Assembly: GCA_023898385.1 (NCBI GenBank)
Contig: CP060220.1
Span: 1,798,001 to 1,862,000 of the forward strand
Source: Pseudobdellovibrionaceae bacterium
GTDB lineage: Bacteria > Bdellovibrionota > Bdellovibrionia > Bdellovibrionales > UBA1609
Direction: 5' to 3'
Length of the DNA: 64,000 nt
Every line of letters starts with the position of its first letter. The first letter of the stretch is position 1. Of the stretch, positions 7,453 through 15,496 are shown one piece after another. The notes under the pieces were generated by a model, which was not told the origin of the DNA, made no database searches, and saw only the letters and a list, made by a program, of their open reading frames with translations. The translations under genes were made by a program, and so were the position numbers.

Positions 7453-8022
7453 CTAGATCTTGAAAGGCAATTGGTCTGTGGGTATTTTTTCCTGTTCAAT
7501 TAAAACTCCCTCCCGACAAACTAACTCATAGGTCTTCTGCAGTGAACCCAAATTTTTGAATGGCCCGTAATATTCCTCTTTACGAACTGATAAATGCTTG
7601 TACTCGCCCACTGTGGACAAGCCCATGAGCACGGGCCGAACGTCAGGGATTCGCTCCATTAGGTAGCCAACAATCTCGTAGCCTTCCTTATCAATATCTC
7701 CCCAATAAAAAAATGTTGAAGGCAGCCTTTCATGAAATCCCACTAGCTGGGCCACCTTCCAGCCTCCTCCAAAGATCAAAAGCGTATTGCAACACTGTCG
7801 GTGTAGAAAACGAAAAGTCTCAAGATTTTCCACAACTAGAGTCTGCGACAACGATGAAAAATCATAGTCATTGACCCAATCACTTGACAACACGCCGTGA
7901 AAGCTGACAACGTCATGACTCTGAACTCGGCAGCGTGGAGCGAAGAAGCGAAACTCCGGATGACTTCTTAGTATTCGAAATCGCCTAAAAAAAGTCGACC
8001 AGTGAGACTTTTCCTGGCGCCC
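7453..8022 (-). pseudogene. JetD-like (DUF2220) C-terminal remnant of a Wadjet nuclease subunit
   Basis: The frame from 8022 to 7453 encodes the TOPRIM-like C-terminal domain of JetD: VVENLETF, LLIFGGGW, FYWGDIDKEGYEI, PVLMG and a closing IEQEKIP. JetD is the topoVI-A-like nuclease of the Wadjet anti-plasmid system and normally has about 380-400 residues; only about 190 are open here. There is no ATG; the only internal start is the GTG at 7893, while related-looking sequence continues in frame upstream (SHDVVSFHG, FRILRSHPEFRFF) to a TAA at 8023-8025, and beyond it. jetA, jetB and jetC are absent. I call it a decayed orphan, although a short product from 7893 is possible. Confidence 0.7.
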
Positions 8023-8138
8023 TTAATGACGCCGATAGTCGACCGTAATCCCTGACTGAAACTTCGCTACCCCTATGTCCCAAGGAAACCGGCCGTCACT
8101 CGCTTTCTCCCTCTTATTTTAACCGGTACATTAGATTT

Positions 8139-8189
8139 ATTCTAATATACTGGACTTTATTTTGAAATAAATAACTAGTATATTAGAAT
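8139..8189. promoter_or_regulatory. Likely AbiEi operator: 13-bp inverted repeat
   Basis: ATTCTAATATACT (8139-8151) is a perfect inverted match to AGTATATTAGAAT (8177-8189), with a 25-bp AT-rich spacer and the abiEi ATG 23 bp further on. Characterised AbiEi antitoxins bind inverted repeats in their own promoter and repress it, so this pair is the natural autoregulatory site. The spacer is AT-rich enough to hold a promoter, but no single -10/-35 pair stands out. Confidence 0.6.
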
Positions 8190-8211
8190 TTATCGAACTT
8201 AGTGGTTGAAA

Positions 8212-8850
8212 ATGAATAAGTACGAACTTAGGCAAAAAATCGGCAGAGAGGAGTTTAGTTACCAGAGTCTGATGGTCGCACTAAAGGCCTACAAAGCGCC
8301 CCTGCAGAAAATCAATGAGCTCTTGAAATCAGGACAATTAATCCGAGTCAAAAAAGGATTGTACGTCCTGGAACCAGACCCATTCGCGGCCTACAACCCT
8401 CTGCTGTTGGCCAATCTTATCTATGGTCCTTCTTATATCTCTTTTGAAACAGCTCTTTCCATTTGGGGTCTTATCCCCGAACGAGTCGAAGAAATTAAAA
8501 GCGTGACTAGTAAACGAAATAAATCATTTACCACTCCGATAGGACGCTACAGTTACCGCTATGTGAATCCTAAAAAGTATAAGTTAGGTATAATGCGAAT
8601 GGAACAAGCCCCATCGGAAAACATTATTATAGCGAGTCCTGAAAAAGCTTTGGTTGATACAATGACATTAGCACTTAAATCTACGGAATTTTCATTTAAA
8701 GACCTTTTGGTCGACTTAAGAGTCGATGAATCCAGACTGGTCGAGCTTGTCCGCCCGGCAAGAGTGCGGAAAATAGTTCGACATTATAATTCACGACAGT
8801 GCCAAGAATTTTTGAACTACATAGAAAACCAAAAGGAATCGAATGGATGA
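8212..8850 (+). CDS. abiEi: AbiEi-family antitoxin / transcriptional autoregulator
   Basis: A 212-residue protein with an N-terminal winged-helix region (SYQSLMVALKAYKAPLQKINEL, then LIRVKKGLYVL) and a C-terminal domain with the family's SYISFETALSIWGLIPE and ASPEKALVDT motifs. AbiEi proteins repress their operon and counteract the AbiEii nucleotidyltransferase toxin in type IV toxin-antitoxin / abortive-infection systems. The ATG at 8212 is preferred over the in-frame TTG at 8206. The stop overlaps the abiEii start. The inverted repeat just upstream fits autoregulation. Confidence 0.87.
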   Translation: MNKYELRQKIGREEFSYQSLMVALKAYKAPLQKINELLKSGQLIRVKKGLYVLEPDPFAAYNPLLLANLIYGPSYISFETALSIWGLIPERVEEIKSVTSKRNKSFTTPIGRYSYRYVNPKKYKLGIMRMEQAPSENIIIASPEKALVDTMTLALKSTEFSFKDLLVDLRVDESRLVELVRPARVRKIVRHYNSRQCQEFLNYIENQKESNG

Positions 8851-9712
8851 GGTCATTGTAAGTATGCTGAATGCATACAGCTGCAAAACCAAACAGGACT
8901 ACGAAAATGCTTTCAAAGAAATTATTCAAGAGGTGGCACTTCTTGGACTTTGGCGCTCCAAATTTTTTGAATACGCCGCTTTTTATGGAGGAACTGCCCT
9001 GAGGGCGCTTTATGGTTTGAACCGTTTTTCAGACGATCTGGATTTTTCGTTACTGATTACCAACAAAACTTTTGATATGGCTCCGCACCTTACCGCCATA
9101 AAAGATGAACTTGAGTCTTTTGGCTTTGAAATCAAAGTCGAATCAAAGAGCAAAAAAGTCGATTCAAACGTTGAAAGCGCCTTTCTTAAGGCTGGAACAA
9201 AAATTCAGTTTTTGAACTTGCGCGTACCAACTGACATTGCCAAACAAGTCCCACACAATGAAACGCTTAAGATTAAATTCGAAGTGGACACAGATCCTCC
9301 AAGTGATTTTTCAGTGGAAATGAAAAACCTCATGAGTCCCATTCCCTTTCAGGTAAAAACCATGACATTGGATTGCCTTTTTGCCGGAAAACTTCACGCT
9401 GTATTGGCGCGAAAATGGAAAACACGGATAAAGGGCCGCGACTTCTATGACCTCCTATGGTACTTGGGACAAAAGGTCGAGCCAAACTTACTTCATTTGA
9501 AATCACGCCTTGTGCAAAGTGAAAATTGGAATGTAAAAGATGAATTTTCGAAAGCAGATTTAGGTCGTTTACTCACCAAGAAAATTAAAGAAACAAATTT
9601 TTTGGATGCTAAAAACGATGTAGCACCGTTTATAAAGGCGCGAGAGCTCGCCAGTTTAGACTTATGGAACAAAGAATATTTCCTGGAAGTGTGCTCTCCT
9701 TTGTTCGGCTGA
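8843..9712 (+). CDS. abiEii: AbiEii-family nucleotidyltransferase toxin
   Basis: A 289-residue DUF1814/AbiEii nucleotidyltransferase. The diagnostic block GGTALRALYGLNRFSDDLDF lies at residues 49-68, with the DLD catalytic carboxylates; downstream are the KFEVDTDPP strand (third carboxylate) and the LFAGKLHAVLARKWKTRIKGRDFYDL block, which is strongly conserved. Characterised members transfer nucleotides to tRNA or other targets and halt growth. The gene overlaps abiEi by eight bases. The sequence appears intact, so the system is probably functional. Confidence 0.9.
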   Translation: MDEVIVSMLNAYSCKTKQDYENAFKEIIQEVALLGLWRSKFFEYAAFYGGTALRALYGLNRFSDDLDFSLLITNKTFDMAPHLTAIKDELESFGFEIKVESKSKKVDSNVESAFLKAGTKIQFLNLRVPTDIAKQVPHNETLKIKFEVDTDPPSDFSVEMKNLMSPIPFQVKTMTLDCLFAGKLHAVLARKWKTRIKGRDFYDLLWYLGQKVEPNLLHLKSRLVQSENWNVKDEFSKADLGRLLTKKIKETNFLDAKNDVAPFIKARELASLDLWNKEYFLEVCSPLFG

Positions 9713-9970
9713 TGTTGGATCAACAGCAGTGTAGCGAGAACAGCCGCCTCGCTACAACACGCCAAAATCAAAAAGGCCGCCGCTCTATTTCACATTTTGT
9801 TCACGGACTGTTCAGGCGTCTCAAAAGAAGACAAGTGAACACCCGTTAAACACAGTTAATGCGCTGAAATTATTAGTTTTTTTTAATCAAAAAAAAGATA
9901 AAAAAAGGCAAAATTTCACTAAAGTTTTCTCACAATGAGCCGAATAGGCCTTAAGTCTAGTGTCTTATTA

Positions 9971-10130
9971 TGAGGCGGGGCTGAAACTAGTGCCTCCTAG
10001 TTTCTAACGAGATTCCCCTGTTACCCGGCCTCAGTGATTTGCACAGATGCTTAAGGATTTAAAGATTCATAAATTTAAATCTTTAAGTTCAGACCTCTCA
10101 CGCCCCCAATGGACTGGGGGTTTTTTATTC
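9971..10130 (+). ncRNA. Candidate structured RNA ending in an intrinsic terminator
   Basis: The 412-bp gap after abiEii contains nested complementary segments: TGAGGC (9971-9976) with GCCTCA (10028-10033), GGGG (9977-9980) with CCCC (10015-10018), and the 8-bp hairpin GAAACTAG (9983-9990) with CTAGTTTC (9997-10004). About 70 bp later a G-C hairpin and T-run form a plus-strand terminator. No plus-strand gene is there to be terminated except the distant abiEii, which points to an independent small RNA or a long 3' UTR. It does not fit c-di-GMP-I, cobalamin or 6S patterns I could check by eye. The promoter is not identified; the segment 9860-9915 is A/T-rich. Confidence 0.35.
10103..10128 (+). 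terminator. Intrinsic terminator, plus strand
   Basis: CCCCCA (10103-10108) pairs with TGGGGG (10115-10120) across a 6-nt loop and is followed directly by TTTTTTATT. It has the classical orientation for rightward transcripts; on the minus strand the U-tract would precede the stem. It overlaps the 3' end of the leftward gene at 10125. Confidence 0.8.
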
Positions 10131-10760
10131 TGAGGCGTAGAAGAAAGCCGGAATCCAAATTTCATCAAATCCCAGTGTTCGGGTTTCCACCTGCAGTGAT
10201 CCGTTGGTGAGAATTTTGAATCCATTTTTGAACATCTTATTCTCAAGATTATAATCGTGAGAGTCCATGATGGTCGAAAAATATTTGCCATCACCAATTT
10301 CTTCGATTTTTGTGTAGTAAAATCGAAAATCCTGATGACCCAGATCAAAGATAACTTTTAATAATCGGTCACTCATGACTATCATCAAGCCGTTCCACTC
10401 ATTCAAAAGTGTCCCATGTTGTGTCACACTCGTTGGTGCCAACGTGTACAAATACGCCGACGATGATTTCGGGCCAAGCTCAAGCGGATCCATTGACGTA
10501 GAAAAATGAGCCAATCCAAAAACGATCTCAGCTATGAGCTTGCGCTCAGAAACATCTAACAGCTCATAGTTGAGAACCAAACGCTTTAAGTGATCAAGTT
10601 CTCCCAGAATATCCCGATCCACATCATTTCCGCGCAACAATATCTTACAGTAAGGCAATCCCTCCACTGTTTGATCAAAGGGTCGTGGCTCTGCTTGCGA
10701 TATTTCAGAAAAAATCAATGCACCACCAAAGAGTGCGATGATAAAAAACCTCAATACCAT
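10125..10760 (-). CDS. Secreted protein of unknown function (~211 aa)
   Basis: I do not recognise the family. The ATG at 10760 starts a clear signal peptide (MVLRFFIIALFGGALIF, predicted cut near SQA-EP). The mature protein is soluble, about 190 residues, with a single Cys near the N-terminus and no obvious catalytic motif. The start overlaps the stop of the upstream OmpV-like gene by 10 bases, so the two are likely translationally coupled and may act together in the envelope. An upstream in-frame ATG at 10796 would bury the signal peptide. Confidence 0.7.
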   Translation of the reverse strand: MVLRFFIIALFGGALIFSEISQAEPRPFDQTVEGLPYCKILLRGNDVDRDILGELDHLKRLVLNYELLDVSERKLIAEIVFGLAHFSTSMDPLELGPKSSSAYLYTLAPTSVTQHGTLLNEWNGLMIVMSDRLLKVIFDLGHQDFRFYYTKIEEIGDGKYFSTIMDSHDYNLENKMFKNGFKILTNGSLQVETRTLGFDEIWIPAFFYASE

Positions 10761-11635
10761 TGGCCGGCCGTCTCTTCTGAATGATAAAAATTCCAAATTA
10801 CCCCCACCACCAGACTTGATGTGTGAGTGGTTTTTAACAGCGGGCTCGATGAGTTGGCAACGCCGTGGTAGAAACTCTTAACGAAGGCTGTAAAAAATAA
10901 AACTCTATCGGTAAATCGGTTGGTGACGGCCACCGAGACCTTGCTTCCCAACAAGCCTGGCCGCGCTTCATAGGCCGGGCGGGATGCCGTGGCGTACTCA
11001 AGGGGCACTTCATAGTAATATTGCATCAATGGACGCGTCGCATAAATGAGCGACCAGCGGGTAAAAAACTTAACATTCTCGTCAAACAACGACTCATGGG
11101 TAAAATCAAAGCCGGGTTGAAATACAAAACCCCTGTCATCCACGCGGGTAAAATCCGTAGAAAACACCCATCTTAACGGAAAGTTCAGATCGAGAGCCAC
11201 AATGGCTGAATCCTTAACCGCATGGTAGACAAGACTCGGTCCCACCTCCCCGGTCCAATCAAGACTGGGCATTCCTTCACGGGCTCGATTGTCTTTTGAT
11301 TTTGATGGAAACCCGGCCCCCATGCTCACGTCAAACTCTAAGCGGTCTGAATTGAAAAACCGGCCTCTGACTCCGTCTTCCTGGTCAGCGCGCAAAACCT
11401 TACCTCGATAGATAAAGTAAGGCACTCCCAACGTTCGAATTCGCCCTTGCTCCGCGCCCGGATAGTCGGGAGTATCAAACAGCCCGCCCATGATCCCAAC
11501 TTCATAAAGGGGCTTATCCATGTCTTCACGCAAATAGGCCAACGCGGGTGAACCAAGGCCCTGCAACGTTAAGCACAAAAGAATTGCCCCAAAGGGGCGC
11601 TTCAATAAAAGATCAAGACCACTTAAAATAACCAT
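10751..11635 (-). CDS. MipA/OmpV-family outer-membrane protein
   Basis: About 294 residues with a signal peptide (MVILSGLDLLLKRPFGAILLCL, cut near ALA-YL) followed by alternating amphipathic strands and a C-terminal aromatic segment. The early motif YEVGIMGGLFDTPDYPGAEQ and the following VPYFIYRG match the start of MipA/OmpV barrels. Members are outer-membrane beta-barrels; MipA scaffolds murein hydrolases and synthases in E. coli. The ATG at 11635 sits 8 bp after the hutU stop; the alternative at 11653 overlaps hutU. It lies at the end of the hut gene train. Confidence 0.82.
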   Translation of the reverse strand: MVILSGLDLLLKRPFGAILLCLTLQGLGSPALAYLREDMDKPLYEVGIMGGLFDTPDYPGAEQGRIRTLGVPYFIYRGKVLRADQEDGVRGRFFNSDRLEFDVSMGAGFPSKSKDNRAREGMPSLDWTGEVGPSLVYHAVKDSAIVALDLNFPLRWVFSTDFTRVDDRGFVFQPGFDFTHESLFDENVKFFTRWSLIYATRPLMQYYYEVPLEYATASRPAYEARPGLLGSKVSVAVTNRFTDRVLFFTAFVKSFYHGVANSSSPLLKTTHTSSLVVGVIWNFYHSEETAGQWY

Positions 11636-11643
11636 TCTCAATT

Positions 11644-13293
11644 TTAGATCCACAATGATTTAGCACCCCGCTCACGAGCGGTATTGATCGCAACGTCATA
11701 TCCAGCATCAATGTGCCGAAACAATCCCATGGCAGGATCTGCCGTCAACACTCGCTCAAGGCGTTCCGTCGCTTTTTCAGTCCCGTCACAAACAATCACT
11801 TGTCCTGCGTGCAGACTGTAGCCCATCCCCACGCCACCACCATGATGAAAACTCACCCATGTGGCTCCACAAGCCGTATTGATCAATGCATTTAAAATCG
11901 GCCAATCAGCCACCGCATCAGACCCATCTCGCATGGCCTCAGTTTCGCGGTTGGGTGAGGCCACCGAACCGCAATCGAGATGATCTCGACCTATCACAAT
12001 GGGCGCCTTCACCTGTCCCGAGGCCACAAGTTCGTTAAATCGTTTTCCCGCTTTGGCCCGCTCGCCATATTCGAGCCAACAAATTCTGGAGGGCAGTCCT
12101 TGAAAAGCAATTCGCTCTTCAGCCATCGTTAACCAATTTAACAAATGAGTTTTCTCGGGAAAAAGTTCCCTTAAAGCATCGTCAGTGACTTTAATATCAT
12201 TGGGATCTCCAGACAAAGCCACCCAACGAAATGGCCCGCTGCCCTTACAAAACAAAGGGCGAATATACTCGGGCACGAATCCAGGAATATCAAAAGCATT
12301 GGTGACACCTTCATCTTGCGCCACCGCCCGAATGTTATTTCCATAATCGAAGGTAATGGCCCCCTGCTTTTTCATCTCCAACATACCTTGCACATGTTTG
12401 GCCATGCTCGCCTTTGCCAAACGCACATACTCTTTTGGGTTCTCACTTCGCAAAATCGATGCGGCCTTGATATCAAAGCCTTCTGGTATATAACCCTCAA
12501 GGGGATCGTGAGCGGATGTTTGGTCAGTCAATAAATCAGGTACAAATTTTTTATCAATGAGCTGATGAATAACTGTGGCCATGTTACCAAGAAGAGCTAC
12601 GGACCGCGCCACTCCCTGTTCTTGGTATCGCTTTATTCGGGTAAGGGCATCATCGAGATCATCTGCCACTTCATCCACGTATTTTGTTTTAATACGTTTT
12701 TCAATGCGATCCGGATCCACTTCCACTGCCAAAACACAGGCACCGGCAAATACTCCAGCGAGTGGTTGTGCGCCACCCATTCCGCCAAGGCCTGCTGTTA
12801 GAATGACCCGCCCCTTAAGGTCACCACCAAAATGGCGCCGACCGGCTTCGGCAAATGTTTCATAGGTCCCTTGCACTATGCCCTGACTGCCAATGTATAT
12901 CCACGATCCCGCAGTCATCTGGCCGTACATCATGAGGCCTTGCTTGTCTAATTCGTCAAAGTGCTCCCACGTAGCCCACTTTGGAACAAGGTTTGAGTTA
13001 GCCAGTAATACCCTTGGTGCATCTTCGTGAGTTTTAATAATACCAATGGGTTTTCCTGATTGAACAAGCAGGGTTTCGTTGTTTTCAAGCTCTTTAAGGG
13101 CCGATAAAATTTTATCAAAACACTCCCAGTTTCTAGCGGCTTTTCCTCGGCCTCCGTAGACAATGAGCTCATCTGGTTTTTCTGCCACTTCGGGGTCTAG
13201 GTTATGTTGTATCATTCGATACGCCGCCTCTTGCAACCAGCCCTTACAATTTAACTTCGTGCCTGTCGGCGGATGAATTTCTCTTTTTACCAT
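11644..13293 (-). CDS. hutU: Urocanate hydratase
   Basis: A 549-residue urocanase, the usual length, catalysing hydration of urocanate to 4-imidazolone-5-propionate using tightly bound NAD+. The NAD-binding glycine-rich stretch GLGGMGGAQPLAG and the catalytic-cysteine region DHLDCGSVASPNRETEAM are present, followed by the conserved SFHHGGGVGMGYSLHAGQV. Its start overlaps the hutH stop by seven bases (13287-13293), so hutH and hutU are co-translated. hutI, which uses the product, lies 6.4 kb downstream beyond the accessory island. Confidence 0.97.
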   Translation of the reverse strand: MVKREIHPPTGTKLNCKGWLQEAAYRMIQHNLDPEVAEKPDELIVYGGRGKAARNWECFDKILSALKELENNETLLVQSGKPIGIIKTHEDAPRVLLANSNLVPKWATWEHFDELDKQGLMMYGQMTAGSWIYIGSQGIVQGTYETFAEAGRRHFGGDLKGRVILTAGLGGMGGAQPLAGVFAGACVLAVEVDPDRIEKRIKTKYVDEVADDLDDALTRIKRYQEQGVARSVALLGNMATVIHQLIDKKFVPDLLTDQTSAHDPLEGYIPEGFDIKAASILRSENPKEYVRLAKASMAKHVQGMLEMKKQGAITFDYGNNIRAVAQDEGVTNAFDIPGFVPEYIRPLFCKGSGPFRWVALSGDPNDIKVTDDALRELFPEKTHLLNWLTMAEERIAFQGLPSRICWLEYGERAKAGKRFNELVASGQVKAPIVIGRDHLDCGSVASPNRETEAMRDGSDAVADWPILNALINTACGATWVSFHHGGGVGMGYSLHAGQVIVCDGTEKATERLERVLTADPAMGLFRHIDAGYDVAINTARERGAKSLWI

Positions 13294-14831
13294 TCGAGAT
13301 CCCCCACTGTGTTTTTCACGGTATCAATTAGGGTGTTCGTACGAATTAAACGCTTTATTTCTTCAATGTCTTTTGCAAACACCCGATCTTCTTGTGCAAA
13401 GGGCACTGTTTTATCAAGAACTTGGTGCACGGATAGAACCACACCCGCGGGTTCTATTGGTTTTAACAAACCCAGTGCTTGATTCGCGCACAACATTTCC
13501 ATGGCTACTACGTTTTCAGCATTTCGCACAATTTTGCTTAACTTTCTTGCCGCTATGGTCCCCATACTCACATGATCTTCTTTGTCGGCGGAAGTGGGAA
13601 TACTGTCTACAGAGGCCGGATGGGCCAAAATTTTGTTTTCGCTCACAAGCGAAGCCGCAGCCACTTGCACAATCATCATGCCGCTGTTGAGGCCACCTTC
13701 TGGAGCTAGGAATGCCGGCAACTGGCTCATTGCTGGGTTGATTAATTTTTCAATTCGACACTCAGACATACTGACCATAGCACTCATAGCAATACCCAAG
13801 TAATCAAGAGCAAAGGCCACCGGCTCACCATGAAAGTTACCACAGGACAAAACTTTATCTTCGTCGGCAAACACGAGCGGATTGTCCGTGCTTGAGTTTG
13901 CTTCTATTTCAAGAGTATGAATCACTGACCGTAAGGCGTCTTTGGCCGCCCCGTGCACGGCCGGCATACATCGCAGGGAATAAGCATCTTGCACCCGGTT
14001 GCAGTCTACGTGACTATCAGCAATGGGAGATGTTTCCCCTAAGATCTTTAACATGTTTCTTGCGGTTTTCGCTTCTCCGGGATGCGGGCGAGTGGCAGCT
14101 ATGAGGGGATCAAATGCTGAACGAGTTCCCCGCAGCGACTCCAATGACATAGCTCCGGCCAAATCGGCCATCCACGCCAGACGCCGAGCCTCATAGGCCG
14201 ACAGCAGTCCCACGGCCGTCATCACCTGACAGCCATTAATTAAAGACAAGCCCTCTTTAGCCTGTAACTCTAAGGGCTCTATCTGCGCATGCTGTAAGGA
14301 TATAGGTGTGTCAACAGCACCCCCTTCACCCCAGACCTCACCTTCGCCGATAAGCGCAAGCGCCAAATGTGACAGCGGGGCGAGATCCCCACTAGCCCCC
14401 ACACTGCCTTGTTGTGGCACACGTGGGATCACATCTTTGTTGAGAAACTCCAATATTTTTTCTACCACTTTTACGCGGCAACCGCTGTGACCTCGCGCTA
14501 AAGCGTTGGCGCGCAAAAACATAATAGCGCGAGTTTCATTTTTGCTAAAAGGATCTCCCACACCAGAGGAGTGCGATCGAATCAAGTTCTGTTGAAGCTT
14601 AACTATATCTTGTTGCGAAATGCGAACATCACTGAATGCCCCAAACCCCGTATTCACACCATACATTACATCGCCGCGATGAATTCGATTTTCAATATAC
14701 GATCGAGATTTTTGCATGGCCTGTCGAGCAGATTCAGCCAGCACCACTAGTGGGCGAGGTTCCGCATGCGCCACCTGCCAAACTTGATCAATGGTCACTC
14801 CCTCACCAGAGACAACGATTTCTGGTCGCAT
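13287..14831 (-). CDS. hutH: Histidine ammonia-lyase
   Basis: A 514-residue lyase that converts histidine to urocanate and ammonia. The Ala-Ser-Gly triplet that forms the MIO electrophile is at residues 146-148 within GSVGASGDLAPL, and the entrance motif YGVNTGFGAFSDV is at 57-69. The ATG at 14831 is chosen; a TTG at 14843 would overlap the rpe stop. The gene directly follows rpe and overlaps hutU, so histidine degradation appears tied to a housekeeping gene train. No HutC-type repressor is present in the window. Confidence 0.97.
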   Translation of the reverse strand: MRPEIVVSGEGVTIDQVWQVAHAEPRPLVVLAESARQAMQKSRSYIENRIHRGDVMYGVNTGFGAFSDVRISQQDIVKLQQNLIRSHSSGVGDPFSKNETRAIMFLRANALARGHSGCRVKVVEKILEFLNKDVIPRVPQQGSVGASGDLAPLSHLALALIGEGEVWGEGGAVDTPISLQHAQIEPLELQAKEGLSLINGCQVMTAVGLLSAYEARRLAWMADLAGAMSLESLRGTRSAFDPLIAATRPHPGEAKTARNMLKILGETSPIADSHVDCNRVQDAYSLRCMPAVHGAAKDALRSVIHTLEIEANSSTDNPLVFADEDKVLSCGNFHGEPVAFALDYLGIAMSAMVSMSECRIEKLINPAMSQLPAFLAPEGGLNSGMMIVQVAAASLVSENKILAHPASVDSIPTSADKEDHVSMGTIAARKLSKIVRNAENVVAMEMLCANQALGLLKPIEPAGVVLSVHQVLDKTVPFAQEDRVFAKDIEEIKRLIRTNTLIDTVKNTVGDLEW

Positions 14832-14839
14832 TCGCGCCC

Positions 14840-15496
14840 TCAACTTTCTTTGGATAATTTTAGGGTTTCAATAGCTCGCGTATAGTCATTTTTAAAAACA
14901 TAGCTGCCCGCTACTAATACATCAGCATCACGGCATTTTTTTGCCGTTTGTTCGTTGATGCCCCCATCAACCTCGATCAATGCTGAAGATCCTAGGTCGC
15001 CCAATCGCTTTTTTAATTGTTGAATCTTTATAACTTGATCCTCCATGAATGACTGCCCCCCAAACCCGGGGTTCACGGTCATTACCAAGACCAAATCAAC
15101 TAGCTCCAAAAACGGCTCTAACTCATCCACTGAAGTGGCTGGCCGCAACGTAATGCCAGGCTTACATCCCAAACTACGAATCTGCTCAATGACGGCGCGC
15201 GGATCTTGTGTGGCCTCCACATGGATGGTCAAATAATCAGCGCCGGCGGCCACAAAGCTTTCTACAAACCGTTCCGGAGTTTCAATCATCAAATGCACAT
15301 CGAGCGGCAATTTGGTCACCGGACGCAAAGACTTAACGACGGGGGCTCCGATGGTCAGATTCGGCACAAAATGCCCGTCCATCACATCAACGTGGATCCA
15401 GTCCGCTCCCGCTTTCTCCACAGCGTGGATTTCTTCCCCTAATTTTGAAAAATCCGCAGATAAAATGCTTGGTGCAATTAAGAATCTATTGTTCAC
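14840..15496 (-). CDS. rpe: Ribulose-phosphate 3-epimerase
   Basis: A 218-residue TIM-barrel epimerase interconverting ribulose-5-phosphate and xylulose-5-phosphate in the pentose phosphate pathway. Signature motifs include APSILSADF at the N-terminus, HVDVMDGHFVPNLTIG with the metal-binding His/Asp, MTVNPGFGGQ, and EVDGGI. A GTG at 15496 starts the conserved sequence VNNRFLIAPS; the longer frame to 15547 has no counterpart in the family and lies inside fmt. The start therefore overlaps the fmt stop by 11 bases. Confidence 0.95.
   Translation of the reverse strand: MNNRFLIAPSILSADFSKLGEEIHAVEKAGADWIHVDVMDGHFVPNLTIGAPVVKSLRPVTKLPLDVHLMIETPERFVESFVAAGADYLTIHVEATQDPRAVIEQIRSLGCKPGITLRPATSVDELEPFLELVDLVLVMTVNPGFGGQSFMEDQVIKIQQLKKRLGDLGSSALIEVDGGINEQTAKKCRDADVLVAGSYVFKNDYTRAIETLKLSKES

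Noticed and set aside
9850..10130. c-di-GMP-I riboswitch or 6S RNA
   Set aside because: Neither the GGCAAA...CGCAAAGCCUCCGG landmarks nor a long bubble-and-stem 6S shape fit; only a generic candidate RNA is claimed.
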